From assembly GCF_003957745.1 (NCBI RefSeq), contig NZ_CP020373.1:3333501-3397500 (forward strand): 64,000 nucleotides of DNA, read 5' to 3'. The notes beneath the pieces are model-generated. The model worked only from the letters and a program-made list of their open reading frames with translations, did no database searches and was not told where the DNA came from. This stretch comes from Shewanella khirikhana (GTDB taxonomy: Bacteria; Pseudomonadota; Gammaproteobacteria; Enterobacterales; Shewanellaceae). This document shows, one piece after another, positions 1-8,156 of this stretch. Made by a program: the position numbers and the translations under genes. Position 1 is the stretch's first letter. The number at the start of each line of letters is the position of its first letter.

Positions 1-562
1 GCTTCACCCGTACGTCCACGACTTCGATACCCAAGTCTTCAGCACTCTTGCGGACATTTTCCAGTGCCTTGCGCTGCAATTCATCACGGCCACTGTTTTC
101 TTTGTCCAGGGTTTCACCCTCACGGACACCGGAAACAATTTCCTTGATGGTACGCTGACCGAACTCGGTACGCAGGTCACTGTTGATTTTACGCTGCAGC
201 AGGGCTTCGGCATTGGACTTGATACCACCGTTGGTAGACAGGTAGTACTTTTCAAAGTCATGGATGCGCCACTTCACGTAAGAATCCACCATCAGGTCTT
301 TCTTCTCGGAAGTCACGAAGCGGTCGGCTGCGCCGTCCAGGGTTTGCACCCGGGCGTCGAGATTGCGCACAGTGTCGATGAAAGGCATTTTAAAGTGCAG
401 GCCTGGGCCAAACACCTTGGTGCGCTCTACACCGTCCACGTTTTCTTTCACGATGGCGTTAAAGCGCGACACAATCGCCCGCTCGCCTTCATTCACCACC
501 ATCAGTGATGAACTCAGCACCGCAACAACCACAACCAGGATAACCAGTAATAAACGACTCAT
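1..562 (-). CDS. hflC: HflC, SPFH-family partner of FtsH (C-terminal end outside window)
   Basis: Inner-membrane SPFH/prohibitin protein that with HflK forms the periplasmic-facing complex that restrains the FtsH protease. The frame opens with an ATG at 562 and runs off the left edge without a stop (about 187 codons). It shows an N-terminal hydrophobic segment (MSRLLLVILVVVVAVLSSS) followed by the SPFH stretch with GPGLHFKMPFID and SDLRTEFGQRTIKEIVS, as in E. coli HflC. It starts 3 bases after the hflK stop, so the two are translationally linked. Partial only because of the window edge. Confidence 0.95.
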   Translation of the reverse strand, partial: MSRLLLVILVVVVAVLSSSLMVVNEGERAIVSRFNAIVKENVDGVERTKVFGPGLHFKMPFIDTVRNLDARVQTLDGAADRFVTSEKKDLMVDSYVKWRIHDFEKYYLSTNGGIKSNAEALLQRKINSDLRTEFGQRTIKEIVSGVREGETLDKENSGRDELQRKALENVRKSAEDLGIEVVDVRVK

Positions 563-565
563 TTC

Positions 566-1699
566 TTATTCCCTCCCCTGGCGAACACGATCTTCACGGG
601 ACGGACGACCACTTACCGGCATGCCAGTTGAGCGGCTGGAAGCGCTTGAGTCCACATGGTTTTGGGAAGACACACCTGAATCACCGTTGTTGCTTGCGCC
701 AACAGCCGGATTCATCAGCTTATCCAACGGCAGGTACATCAGATTGCCATTGTTTTTGGCATCGATGAGCACCTTGTTGTTGCCGGAAAGAACCTCTTCC
801 ATTGCCTCGATATACAGGCGCTGACGGGTTACTTCCGGAGCAGCCTTGTACTCAGGCAGCATCTTGTCAAAGCGCGCCACGGCACCCTGAGCCTGCTGAA
901 CCACCTGCGCCTTGTAGGCACGGGCGTCTTCGGCAATACGCTGTTCCTGACCACGGGCGCGAGGTTCAACTTCACGCTGGTAGGCTTCGGCTTCACGGAT
1001 ATAACGCTGTTCGTCTTCCTGTGCTGCAATGGCGTCATCGAAGGCGTCTTTCACTTCTTCCGGCGGACGGGCCGGCAGGAAGTTCACGTCAACGATGGTC
1101 AAGCCCAGCTTGTAAGGCTCAATAATTCGCTCAAGCTCAGCCCAGGTATCGGTACGGATTTTGTCACGGCCAGTGGTGAGGATGTCATCCATGCGGGAGT
1201 GACCCACCACGTAGCGCAGGGCGCTGTCGGTAGCTTCGCGCAACGAAGAATTGGCATCCACGGCACTGAACAGATACTGGTAAGCGTCAGTCACCTTGTA
1301 CTGCACTGCCAGCTCAACCTGTACCACGTTTTCATCGGAAGTCAGGATGCTGCCAGCGGCAGGAATGGTGCGGAAGGCCTCCACGTCCACCGGGAAGACT
1401 TCATCGATAAAGGTGGCTTTCCAGCGCAGGCCGGGGCCTACTTCACCTATGTATTCACCAAAGCGCAGGTGAACGCCACGCTCTGCTGTCTTGATGGTAT
1501 AAAACCCAGACAGGAACCACACAGCAGCGCCCAGCGCGAGGATAATACCCAGGCCGCCGAAACCGACGCCATTACCCTTGCCACCAAAGCGTTTGGAAAT
1601 ATTACGAAAGACTTCGTCCAGATCCGGTGGCCCCTTATCGTTGCCACCCTTGTTTCCCCAAGGGTCCTGACCCTTGTTACCGGGCTCGTTCCAAGCCAT
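566..1699 (-). CDS. hflK: HflK, SPFH-family partner of FtsH
   Basis: 377 aa. Forms the HflKC complex around FtsH in the inner membrane. The N-terminus is Gly/Asn/Lys-rich (GNKGQDPWGNKGGNDKG), as is typical of HflK, then one membrane segment at about residues 48-70 (GLGIILALGAAVWFLSGFYT), then an SPFH domain with GPGLRWKATFIDEVFPVDVE and a long Ala/Glu/Gln-rich helix. The Ser-rich C-terminal tail (SSASSRSTG) is low complexity. Lies 31 bp after hflX and 3 bp before hflC, same strand, in the conserved hfq-hflX-hflK-hflC order. Confidence 0.96.
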   Translation of the reverse strand: MAWNEPGNKGQDPWGNKGGNDKGPPDLDEVFRNISKRFGGKGNGVGFGGLGIILALGAAVWFLSGFYTIKTAERGVHLRFGEYIGEVGPGLRWKATFIDEVFPVDVEAFRTIPAAGSILTSDENVVQVELAVQYKVTDAYQYLFSAVDANSSLREATDSALRYVVGHSRMDDILTTGRDKIRTDTWAELERIIEPYKLGLTIVDVNFLPARPPEEVKDAFDDAIAAQEDEQRYIREAEAYQREVEPRARGQEQRIAEDARAYKAQVVQQAQGAVARFDKMLPEYKAAPEVTRQRLYIEAMEEVLSGNNKVLIDAKNNGNLMYLPLDKLMNPAVGASNNGDSGVSSQNHVDSSASSRSTGMPVSGRPSREDRVRQGRE

Positions 1700-1730
1700 T
1701 TAATACTCCATAAGTGGATGATATTAATAG

Positions 1731-3038
1731 TTAACAAACTACCCTATCAGTCGCTGTATCGACAATAAAGGTTTCCAACTCACCTTGACTCTGTTTAGCA
1801 AGCCTGCGCCAATCGGCATCAGACATACGAACAGACAAGATACAGTTCCCCAGATCGTCATACTCTTTCTGCTGTATCGCATCCAGTCGATAAAACTGGC
1901 CAAGATAATGCCCGGCCGTGGCCGGGATTTTCAGGGTCAGTTCGGCAATCACATTGCCCACCAACTCCTGAATTGCCTGCCGCAGTAAATCCAATCCCTG
2001 ATCCTGCTGCGCAGTTAACCAGACCCGGAAAGGCTTTCCGGTGTCATCCCGATCAATGGCCGGTTGCAGGCCTTCGACCAGGTCGATTTTGTTGCACACG
2101 ATGAGTTGAGGGATCTCATCGGCATCGATTTCCTTCAGAACCGCCTGCACCTGCTCAATGTTGTCACGCATCTTTTCATCTGCGCAATCAATCACATGAA
2201 GCAAGAGGTCGGCTTCACGTGTTTCCTGCAGTGTCGCCTTAAATGCGGCAACCAGATCGTGTGGAAGGTGACGGATAAATCCTACGGTATCGGCAAGAAT
2301 GGCGGCGCCATCGGGCAAGTCCAACTTGCGAAGGGTAGGATCCAGAGTCGCGAACAGCTGGTCGGCGGCGTACACCTCTGAGCTGGTCAGCGTATTGAAC
2401 AGGGTCGACTTTCCTGCGTTGGTGTACCCCACCAGGGATACCGCCGGCATGTCGCTGCGTTGACGCGCCCGACGACTCTGCTCACGCTGTTTGTCTACCT
2501 TCTCCAGACGACGGTTAATCGTCTTGATCCGGCCGCGCAGCAGGCGACGGTCGGTTTCCAACTGGGTCTCACCCGGACCGCGAAGGCCGATACCGCCCTT
2601 CTGACGCTCCAGGTGAGTCCAGCCCCGCACCAGGCGAGTCGACATGTGGCGCAATTGCGCTAGCTCCACTTGCAACTTACCTTCGTGTGTCCGGGCACGC
2701 TGGGCGAAAATGTCCAGGATCAGGGTCGTCCGGTCGAGTACACGACAATGGCACACCTGTTCCAGGTTTCGCTCCTGAGCCGGACTCAGGGCATGGTTGA
2801 ATATCACCACATTGGCGTCGGTCGCGGCCACCATGGCGGCCAGCTCCTCTGCCTTACCGGAGCCCACAAAAAACTTGCGGTCCGGCGCTCGGCGACTTCC
2901 TGTGATTACACCAACGGCGCGGGCGCCCGCCGATTCCACCAATAACTGCAATTCGGCGAGATCTTCCCGACTGCCTTCGTCGGTAAAATCGATATGGACA
3001 AGAACCGCAGTTTCTCCCGCCTCATAACGATCAAACAA
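1731..3038 (-). CDS. hflX: HflX, ribosome-associated GTPase
   Basis: 435 aa, the family's usual size. HflX binds the 50S subunit and splits stalled ribosomes under heat stress. It begins MFDRYEAGE like the E. coli protein. The N-terminal HflX domain carries GGIGLRGPGETQLETDRR, followed by a helical linker and the G domain with P-loop GYTNAGKST (about residue 205), G3 DTVGF and G4 NKID. It lies 32 bp downstream of hfq. The C-terminus ends in a short extension beyond the E. coli homologue. Confidence 0.97.
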   Translation of the reverse strand: MFDRYEAGETAVLVHIDFTDEGSREDLAELQLLVESAGARAVGVITGSRRAPDRKFFVGSGKAEELAAMVAATDANVVIFNHALSPAQERNLEQVCHCRVLDRTTLILDIFAQRARTHEGKLQVELAQLRHMSTRLVRGWTHLERQKGGIGLRGPGETQLETDRRLLRGRIKTINRRLEKVDKQREQSRRARQRSDMPAVSLVGYTNAGKSTLFNTLTSSEVYAADQLFATLDPTLRKLDLPDGAAILADTVGFIRHLPHDLVAAFKATLQETREADLLLHVIDCADEKMRDNIEQVQAVLKEIDADEIPQLIVCNKIDLVEGLQPAIDRDDTGKPFRVWLTAQQDQGLDLLRQAIQELVGNVIAELTLKIPATAGHYLGQFYRLDAIQQKEYDDLGNCILSVRMSDADWRRLAKQSQGELETFIVDTATDRVVC

Positions 3039-3070
3039 GAAGCAAACCTCTCAAATTCAGACAGCAGCGA

Positions 3071-3346
3071 TTACTGTTCGCTGGCACTGTCGTCCTGCTG
3101 GGCATTGTAGTTGCTGCCGCCACCCTGGTGGTTACCCACGTTGAATGGACGGGAAGGCACTACGGTAGAGATGGCGTGCTTGTAAACCATCTGGCTCACT
3201 GTGTTCTTCAGCAGGATCACGAACTGGTCGAAAGACTCAACCTGACCCTGGAGCTTGATGCCGTTAACCAAATAGATTGAAACAGGAACACGCTCACGGC
3301 GCAGTGCGTTCAAAAATGGGTCTTGTAAAGATTGCCCCTTAGCCAT
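3071..3346 (-). CDS. hfq: Hfq, RNA chaperone
   Basis: 91 aa hexameric Sm-like protein that pairs small RNAs with mRNAs. The N-terminal MAKGQSLQDPFLNALRRERVP and Sm2 motif YKHAISTVVPSR are intact. The C-terminal tail is short and rich in Asn/Gln/Gly (GGGSNYNAQQDDSASEQ), shorter than in E. coli (102 aa). The start ATG follows an AAGGAA ribosome site. A TATAAT hexamer and a LacI/PurR-type palindrome lie just upstream, so hfq probably has its own promoter besides read-through from miaA. Confidence 0.98.
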   Translation of the reverse strand: MAKGQSLQDPFLNALRRERVPVSIYLVNGIKLQGQVESFDQFVILLKNTVSQMVYKHAISTVVPSRPFNVGNHQGGGSNYNAQQDDSASEQ

Positions 3347-3364
3347 TTGTTATTTCCTTTTTAA

Positions 3365-3394
3365 ATTATAAAAATCCAACGCAAACGTTTTCTG
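3365..3394 (-). promoter_or_regulatory. Candidate hfq promoter with overlapping PurR/LacI-type operator
   Basis: On the minus strand a TATAAT hexamer sits at 3370-3365, 19 bp before the hfq start. The 16-mer ACGCAAACGTTTTCTG at 3379-3394 (plus-strand reading) lies where the -35 region should be. It is very close to the E. coli PurR operator consensus (ACGCAAACGTTTTCGT, recalled) and has the central AACGTT of LacI-family sites. No good -35 hexamer is visible, so use of this promoter is an inference. Confidence 0.4.
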
Positions 3395-3429
3395 TTTGAA
3401 TTGAGTAGTATACAGCAAAAGCAGATTCA

Positions 3430-4368
3430 CTACCGGGATTGCTGTACAAGTTTCTCCAAATTCCCTTCGTCGCCGCTAATCAGCCATTGCAAATCAGGCC
3501 ATCCCCGCAACCATGTTAATTGACGCTTGGCCAATTGCCTAGTGGCGGCAACAGCTTTTTCGACCATAGTATCATGGTCATATTGCCCCTCCAGGTACTG
3601 CCATACCTGTCGGTAGCCCACGCAGCGCATCGAGGGTAACTCAAGGTGCAGGTCGCCCCTGTCCTTAAGCCCAGCCACTTCGTCGATAAAGCCCTGCTCA
3701 AGCATGGCTTCAAACCGCTGCCCGATAAGCTGGTGCAGGGTTTTGCGCTCCTTGGGTGCAATAGCAAATTGCACCATCCGGTACGGCAAGGACTCAGCTT
3801 TGGTTTGAGTGAGCTCAGTCAATGTCTTACCGGTGATCCGATAGACCTCAATCGCCCGCGACAGGCGCTGGGGATCGTTGGGATGAATACGCTCGGCGGC
3901 CACAGGGTCAATCTGCTTCAATTCATCATGAAGCGCCTGCCAGCCTTTGGCTTCCACATCCGCTGCAATCCCGGCTCTGACGGCATCATCGGCACTGGGC
4001 AGTGGCGAGAGACCATCTAGCAAGGTCTTGAAATACATCATGGTTCCCCCCACCAACAGCGGGGTCTTGCCTCGGGAAAGAATGTCTTCTATTTCCCTTA
4101 CGGCATCGGCACGGAAATCCGCAGCCGAGTAGCTCTCCAGCGGATCGAGAATATCAATCAGCCGATGAGGCCCACGGGCCAATTCAGCGGCCGTGGGTTT
4201 GGCGGTACCTATATCCATACCGCGATAAATCAGCGCCGAATCAACTGAGATGATTTCGCAGTTGTGGTGCTCGGCCAGCTCCAGTGCCAAAGCGGTCTTA
4301 CCCGAAGCGGTTGGCCCCATCAAAAACAGCACCTTGGGCAGGTCTGTTCGATCAGTGTTTGTGTTCAT
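3430..4368 (-). CDS. miaA: MiaA, tRNA dimethylallyltransferase
   Basis: Transfers dimethylallyl to A37 of tRNAs that read codons starting with U. P-loop GPTASGKT near residue 20, then DSALIYRGMDIGTAKPT, and the substrate-tunnel motif HPNDPQRLSRAIEVYRITG. I chose the ATG at 4368 (MNTNTDRTDLPKV, 312 aa) rather than 4401, because the longer version adds 11 residues with no family match. The gene then overlaps the mutL 3' end by 17 bp, as expected for coupling in the mutL-miaA-hfq operon. Confidence 0.96.
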   Translation of the reverse strand: MNTNTDRTDLPKVLFLMGPTASGKTALALELAEHHNCEIISVDSALIYRGMDIGTAKPTAAELARGPHRLIDILDPLESYSAADFRADAVREIEDILSRGKTPLLVGGTMMYFKTLLDGLSPLPSADDAVRAGIAADVEAKGWQALHDELKQIDPVAAERIHPNDPQRLSRAIEVYRITGKTLTELTQTKAESLPYRMVQFAIAPKERKTLHQLIGQRFEAMLEQGFIDEVAGLKDRGDLHLELPSMRCVGYRQVWQYLEGQYDHDTMVEKAVAATRQLAKRQLTWLRGWPDLQWLISGDEGNLEKLVQQSR

Positions 4369-6310
4369 CAAGCCATGTCTGCCAGGGCAATTCCCGGGCA
4401 CTCTCTAAAATGCGTTGCTGTGCGTCAGTATCCAGTGCCTGCAAGCGCTGCCACAGCCTGGGCGCCGCCTCAAAACCGCTGACCTGCGCAGCCAGCCAAT
4501 GGGCCAGCGCCTCGTCAGCCGGAGCTTCGTGCTGTATCCAGGCAAGCAGCTCAGGAATAAGCCGCGCCAGCTGACTGTCCCTCAGATATGGGGGCACTTT
4601 TTTGATTATCAACTGCTGATAGCGAATTGCCAGTTCAAGCCCCATTTTCCTGAGTAAGGCATCACGACTTTGCAATATATCGGCCCAGTCTGCGTCCGCC
4701 TGCACCGACACAGGCATCAGCAGCGGCTGACCTATCAGCCCTGTTGGCAACCTAACGATAAGCTCTTGCTGCAGCAGGTCTTTTGCCACTTTGGCAAGGG
4801 AAAGCAGCTTGAGATTGGCGCCTTCACACAGGACCCAGTACTGACCATCGAGCAGGGGCGGCATCGATGGCACGCTCAGCTGCTGTCCAGCAGCATTGGC
4901 TGCCATGCCGCTGGCTGTAGTCGATGGGCTCGCAGCTGTCGTAGATAACAGCTCGCCGTAATGCTGCGCTGCAAGTTGCCTGTCCCGGCTACTTTTGTCA
5001 CCAAAGCCCGGCTGAGCAAAATTATCCCGCACATAACGGCTGCCCTGGCCTGAACTGGTGCTATAGCTGCCGCGCTCGGATGTCGTCTGCCCAAATCCAG
5101 CCGAAGCCGAAGCCGGAGCGGCGCCACGCAGGTTGTGGCTGCCAACACCTGAATGCTGCATGCCGCCACCCAGCGCAAAGGCATCAACGTATTCGGCGCT
5201 CTCGGTGCGATAGCCCGCGTGGGACTCAGCCACGGCCTTTGCTGGCTCCGGTTCGTTATCCCGGCTCTGGGCGCTGCTAAAGTCATCCTTTAGAGCGTTC
5301 GTTGTCAGCGGCAAGTCACGCATCTGACTCAAGGCCGATTGCAGCACCTGCAAAATAAAATCATGAACATAGCGGGCCTGATGGAAGCGGACCTCGTGCT
5401 TTGCCGGGTGCACATTCACATCCACCTGGTGGGGATCCACATCGAGCCGCAACACAAAACCGCCCTGCTCCAACGCGCCGCATTCGGCAAACGCCTGACG
5501 CACCGCGTGGTTCACCAGACGGTCGCGCACCAGGCGTCCGTTCACATAGAAATAGTGACAATCGACTGAGTCGTTCAGCGCGGGAGACTGCAGATATCCG
5601 CCAAGATGCATCCCATCATGACGACAATCTACCTTGATTGCTGTGTCAGCAAAGGCACGTCCGGCAACCTGCCCCAGCCGCTGCAGATACTGAGCTTCGG
5701 TGGAAGCCGCGCGGAACTGGCGTACGGGTTTGCCGTTGTGAGTCAGGGAAAAATGCACGTCAGAGCGTACCAGAGCTATCCGCTTAAGCCACTCATCAAT
5801 ATGGGTGAATTCGGTTTTGTCGCTCTTTAAAAAACGCCTGCGGGCCGGGGTATTAAAGAAGAGGTCGGCCACTTCAATGGTGGTGCCCACCGGATGGGCG
5901 GCAGGCATGACCTTAAGGGCAACTTCCGAGCCTTCAGCATAGGCCTGCCAGGCCTCGGCCTGCTCAGCGGTACGCGAGGTTAAGGTAAGACGGGAGACTG
6001 AGCTGATACTCGCCAGCGCTTCGCCGCGAAAACCAAAACTCAGAATGGCTTCCAGGTCTTCCAGAGTTTGCACCTTGGAGGTGGCATGACGGGCCAGCGC
6101 CAATGCCAGCTCATCCTTGGGGATGCCACCGCCATTGTCGCGAATGCGGATAAGCTTGCTGCCGCCTTTGTCGATATCGATATCGACCCGGGTAGCACCG
6201 GCGTCCAGACTGTTTTCCACCAGCTCTTTGATGACAGAGGCTGGCCGCTCCACCACCTCGCCGGCTGCAATCTGGTTTGCCAACTGGGGTGGCAATACCT
6301 GAATTGCCAT
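4352..6310 (-). CDS. mutL: MutL, DNA mismatch repair protein
   Basis: 652 aa. GHKL ATPase that links MutS mismatch recognition to MutH incision and UvrD. The N-terminal ATPase motifs are intact: ENSLDAGAT, IRDNGGGI, and GFRGEALASISSV at about residue 93. A low-complexity Ser/Gly/Ala linker spans about residues 350-465, followed by the C-terminal dimerisation domain. No DQHAxxE endonuclease motif is seen, consistent with the MutH-dependent type of MutL. It lies 12 bp after amiB and overlaps miaA. Confidence 0.97.
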   Translation of the reverse strand: MAIQVLPPQLANQIAAGEVVERPASVIKELVENSLDAGATRVDIDIDKGGSKLIRIRDNGGGIPKDELALALARHATSKVQTLEDLEAILSFGFRGEALASISSVSRLTLTSRTAEQAEAWQAYAEGSEVALKVMPAAHPVGTTIEVADLFFNTPARRRFLKSDKTEFTHIDEWLKRIALVRSDVHFSLTHNGKPVRQFRAASTEAQYLQRLGQVAGRAFADTAIKVDCRHDGMHLGGYLQSPALNDSVDCHYFYVNGRLVRDRLVNHAVRQAFAECGALEQGGFVLRLDVDPHQVDVNVHPAKHEVRFHQARYVHDFILQVLQSALSQMRDLPLTTNALKDDFSSAQSRDNEPEPAKAVAESHAGYRTESAEYVDAFALGGGMQHSGVGSHNLRGAAPASASAGFGQTTSERGSYSTSSGQGSRYVRDNFAQPGFGDKSSRDRQLAAQHYGELLSTTAASPSTTASGMAANAAGQQLSVPSMPPLLDGQYWVLCEGANLKLLSLAKVAKDLLQQELIVRLPTGLIGQPLLMPVSVQADADWADILQSRDALLRKMGLELAIRYQQLIIKKVPPYLRDSQLARLIPELLAWIQHEAPADEALAHWLAAQVSGFEAAPRLWQRLQALDTDAQQRILESARELPWQTWLDEHKH

Positions 6311-6322
6311 AAAAATCCTTGT

Positions 6323-7633
6323 TTAACCTTTGGGAATAACCAACTGCTGGCCAATACGCAGGGTATCGGACTTAAGGTTATTGGCCTGACGCAGCGCAGT
6401 CACAGACACCCCATACTGGGCCGCGATCACCGACAGCGATTCGCCGCGGCTTACCTTGTGCTTGCTGCTGCCGCTGCGTTTTGCCAGCAACGAATCACTG
6501 GGGGCATTGGCCTCAAAATAGCGCAGCACACCGGCATGAATGGCACGGGCCAATTTATCCTGATGGGCGGAATTCTTCAGCAGCGACTCTTCTTTTGGAT
6601 TGGAGATAAAGCCGGTTTCCACCAGAATCGATGGGATGTCAGGCGACTTGAGCACCGCCAGACTCGCCGACTCGGGGCGGCTCTTGTGCAGTTCAGTAAC
6701 CTTGCCCAGGTCCTTGAGGATATCGCTGGCGATACTGTGGCTGATGGCCATGGAGCGGTCCATCGACATATCCAACAGCGTCATCGCCAAATACTGCTCG
6801 TTATCGGCGTTCTGGATGATTTCCCCGGCGCCGCCAAGCAGCTCAGAGTGTTTTTCTTTCTGTTCAAGCCAGCGACCGATTTCACTGTTGGCCCTGCGCA
6901 TCGACAGCACCCACACCGACGCCCCTTTGGGGTTTGGTGAGGTAAAGGCATCGGCGTGAATAGATACCAACAGATCGGCCCTGTGCTTACGGGCCAGATC
7001 CGAGCGCTTGTTCAAATTGACGAAGTAGTCACCGGTGCGGGTCATCACGGCTTTCATGCCCGGGGTAGCATCGATTTTCTTTTGCACTCGCTTGGCAATT
7101 TCCAGCGCGACCTTTTTCTCATACAAACCCGAAGGGCCGATGGAGCCAGGGTCGTCACCACCGTGACCGGCATCGATGGCCACTATGATATCCCGCGCCG
7201 ATTCGGTGGGCGCCACTATGGTACGGGCATCATTGGTTTTCTCTTCCAAATCAACGACGAGGCGATTGCCGTAGGGGTCGGTTGGCGGCAGAGAAAACAG
7301 ATTGGCGTTCACCGGCCGGTTTAAGTCAATCACGACCCGCAGCACGCCTTTTTTAGGCGGCTTGCTGAGGCGAACCCGCTTAACCAGCTTGGAGTTGTTG
7401 GCGATTTTATCGAGCGCCAGTTTGGTCTGGGTGTCGTCCAGATCCACCACCAGGCGGTCGGGGGCAACCAGTGTCGATTGGGTGTAAGAAGGCTTGGCAG
7501 TGAGATCAAACACTACCCGGGTCGATTCCGGCGCCGCCCAAATCCTGACGCCTTCGAGTTTATTGGCCGCCAGACCTTCAATCGAAAACAACAGGAAAAA
7601 AATAAAAAGGAGTCTGTTTATTGTTCTATTCAT
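6323..7633 (-). CDS. amiB: AmiB-type N-acetylmuramoyl-L-alanine amidase
   Basis: 436 aa periplasmic amidase that splits septal peptidoglycan. Order: signal peptide (LLFIFFLLFSIEGLAA), AMIN domain at about residues 25-125, Amidase_3 zinc domain at about 170-385 with IDAGHGGDDPGSIG, the zinc His in SIHADAF and the catalytic Glu in ILVETGFISN, then one C-terminal LysM repeat at about 390-434 (VSRGESLSVIAAQYGV). Its ATG overlaps the tsaE stop by 4 bp. The tsaE-amiB-mutL order matches E. coli. Confidence 0.95.
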   Translation of the reverse strand: MNRTINRLLFIFFLLFSIEGLAANKLEGVRIWAAPESTRVVFDLTAKPSYTQSTLVAPDRLVVDLDDTQTKLALDKIANNSKLVKRVRLSKPPKKGVLRVVIDLNRPVNANLFSLPPTDPYGNRLVVDLEEKTNDARTIVAPTESARDIIVAIDAGHGGDDPGSIGPSGLYEKKVALEIAKRVQKKIDATPGMKAVMTRTGDYFVNLNKRSDLARKHRADLLVSIHADAFTSPNPKGASVWVLSMRRANSEIGRWLEQKEKHSELLGGAGEIIQNADNEQYLAMTLLDMSMDRSMAISHSIASDILKDLGKVTELHKSRPESASLAVLKSPDIPSILVETGFISNPKEESLLKNSAHQDKLARAIHAGVLRYFEANAPSDSLLAKRSGSSKHKVSRGESLSVIAAQYGVSVTALRQANNLKSDTLRIGQQLVIPKG

Positions 7634-8091
7634 TCAGCAAGTTGTTCAATGACTGTCCTGCCAGCCTCGGAACCGGCATGGATATTAAGCTCACGCCCGG
7701 CACCTGAATAGGCCAGGTGCAAATGCAGATCGGCTTCGGGCAATAGCCCCTGACCCCGGTCAGGCCACTCTACTATACACAGGCTGGTGTCGGAAAAGTA
7801 ATCTCTGATCCCCATAAACTCCAGCTCTTCCGGATCGGCAAGGCGATAGAGGTCGAAATGATATACTTCGACGCCAGGAAGTTCATAAGGTTCCACAAGA
7901 GTGTAAGTTGGACTTTTTACCGCCCCTTTGTGCCCCAAAGACTGGATAAGACCGCGGCTTAATGTGGTTTTACCGGCGCCCAATTCACCAGTGAGATAAA
8001 GAGTTAACGGGGGACGAATACGCTGGGCTAGCTTTTGACCGATTTCTACGGTTTGGGCGTCATTTTCGAGAAATATCTTAACGTCTGTCAT
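7630..8091 (-). CDS. tsaE: TsaE, ATPase of the t6A tRNA modification complex
   Basis: 153 aa, the E. coli length. P-loop ATPase that works with TsaB/TsaD/TsaC to make threonylcarbamoyl-adenosine at position 37 of ANN-reading tRNAs. Walker A GELGAGKTT, the family motif VKSPTYTLVEPYE, and IVEWPDRGQ near the C-terminus. I use the ATG at 8091 (MTDVKIFLEN); the in-frame GTG at 8139 would add 16 unconserved residues. Lies 65 bp after nnr and overlaps amiB by 4 bp. Confidence 0.95.
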   Translation of the reverse strand: MTDVKIFLENDAQTVEIGQKLAQRIRPPLTLYLTGELGAGKTTLSRGLIQSLGHKGAVKSPTYTLVEPYELPGVEVYHFDLYRLADPEELEFMGIRDYFSDTSLCIVEWPDRGQGLLPEADLHLHLAYSGAGRELNIHAGSEAGRTVIEQLAE

Positions 8092-8156
8092 CTCGGCTCT
8101 TCGATAAAAAGCAACGGCGCCGGCACCGCTTGCCGGCACAGGCTTATCAATATTGC

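Noticed and set aside
5361..5561. Arg/Pro/Gly-rich minus-strand frame inside mutL
   Set aside because: Out-of-frame shadow within the intact MutL coding sequence.
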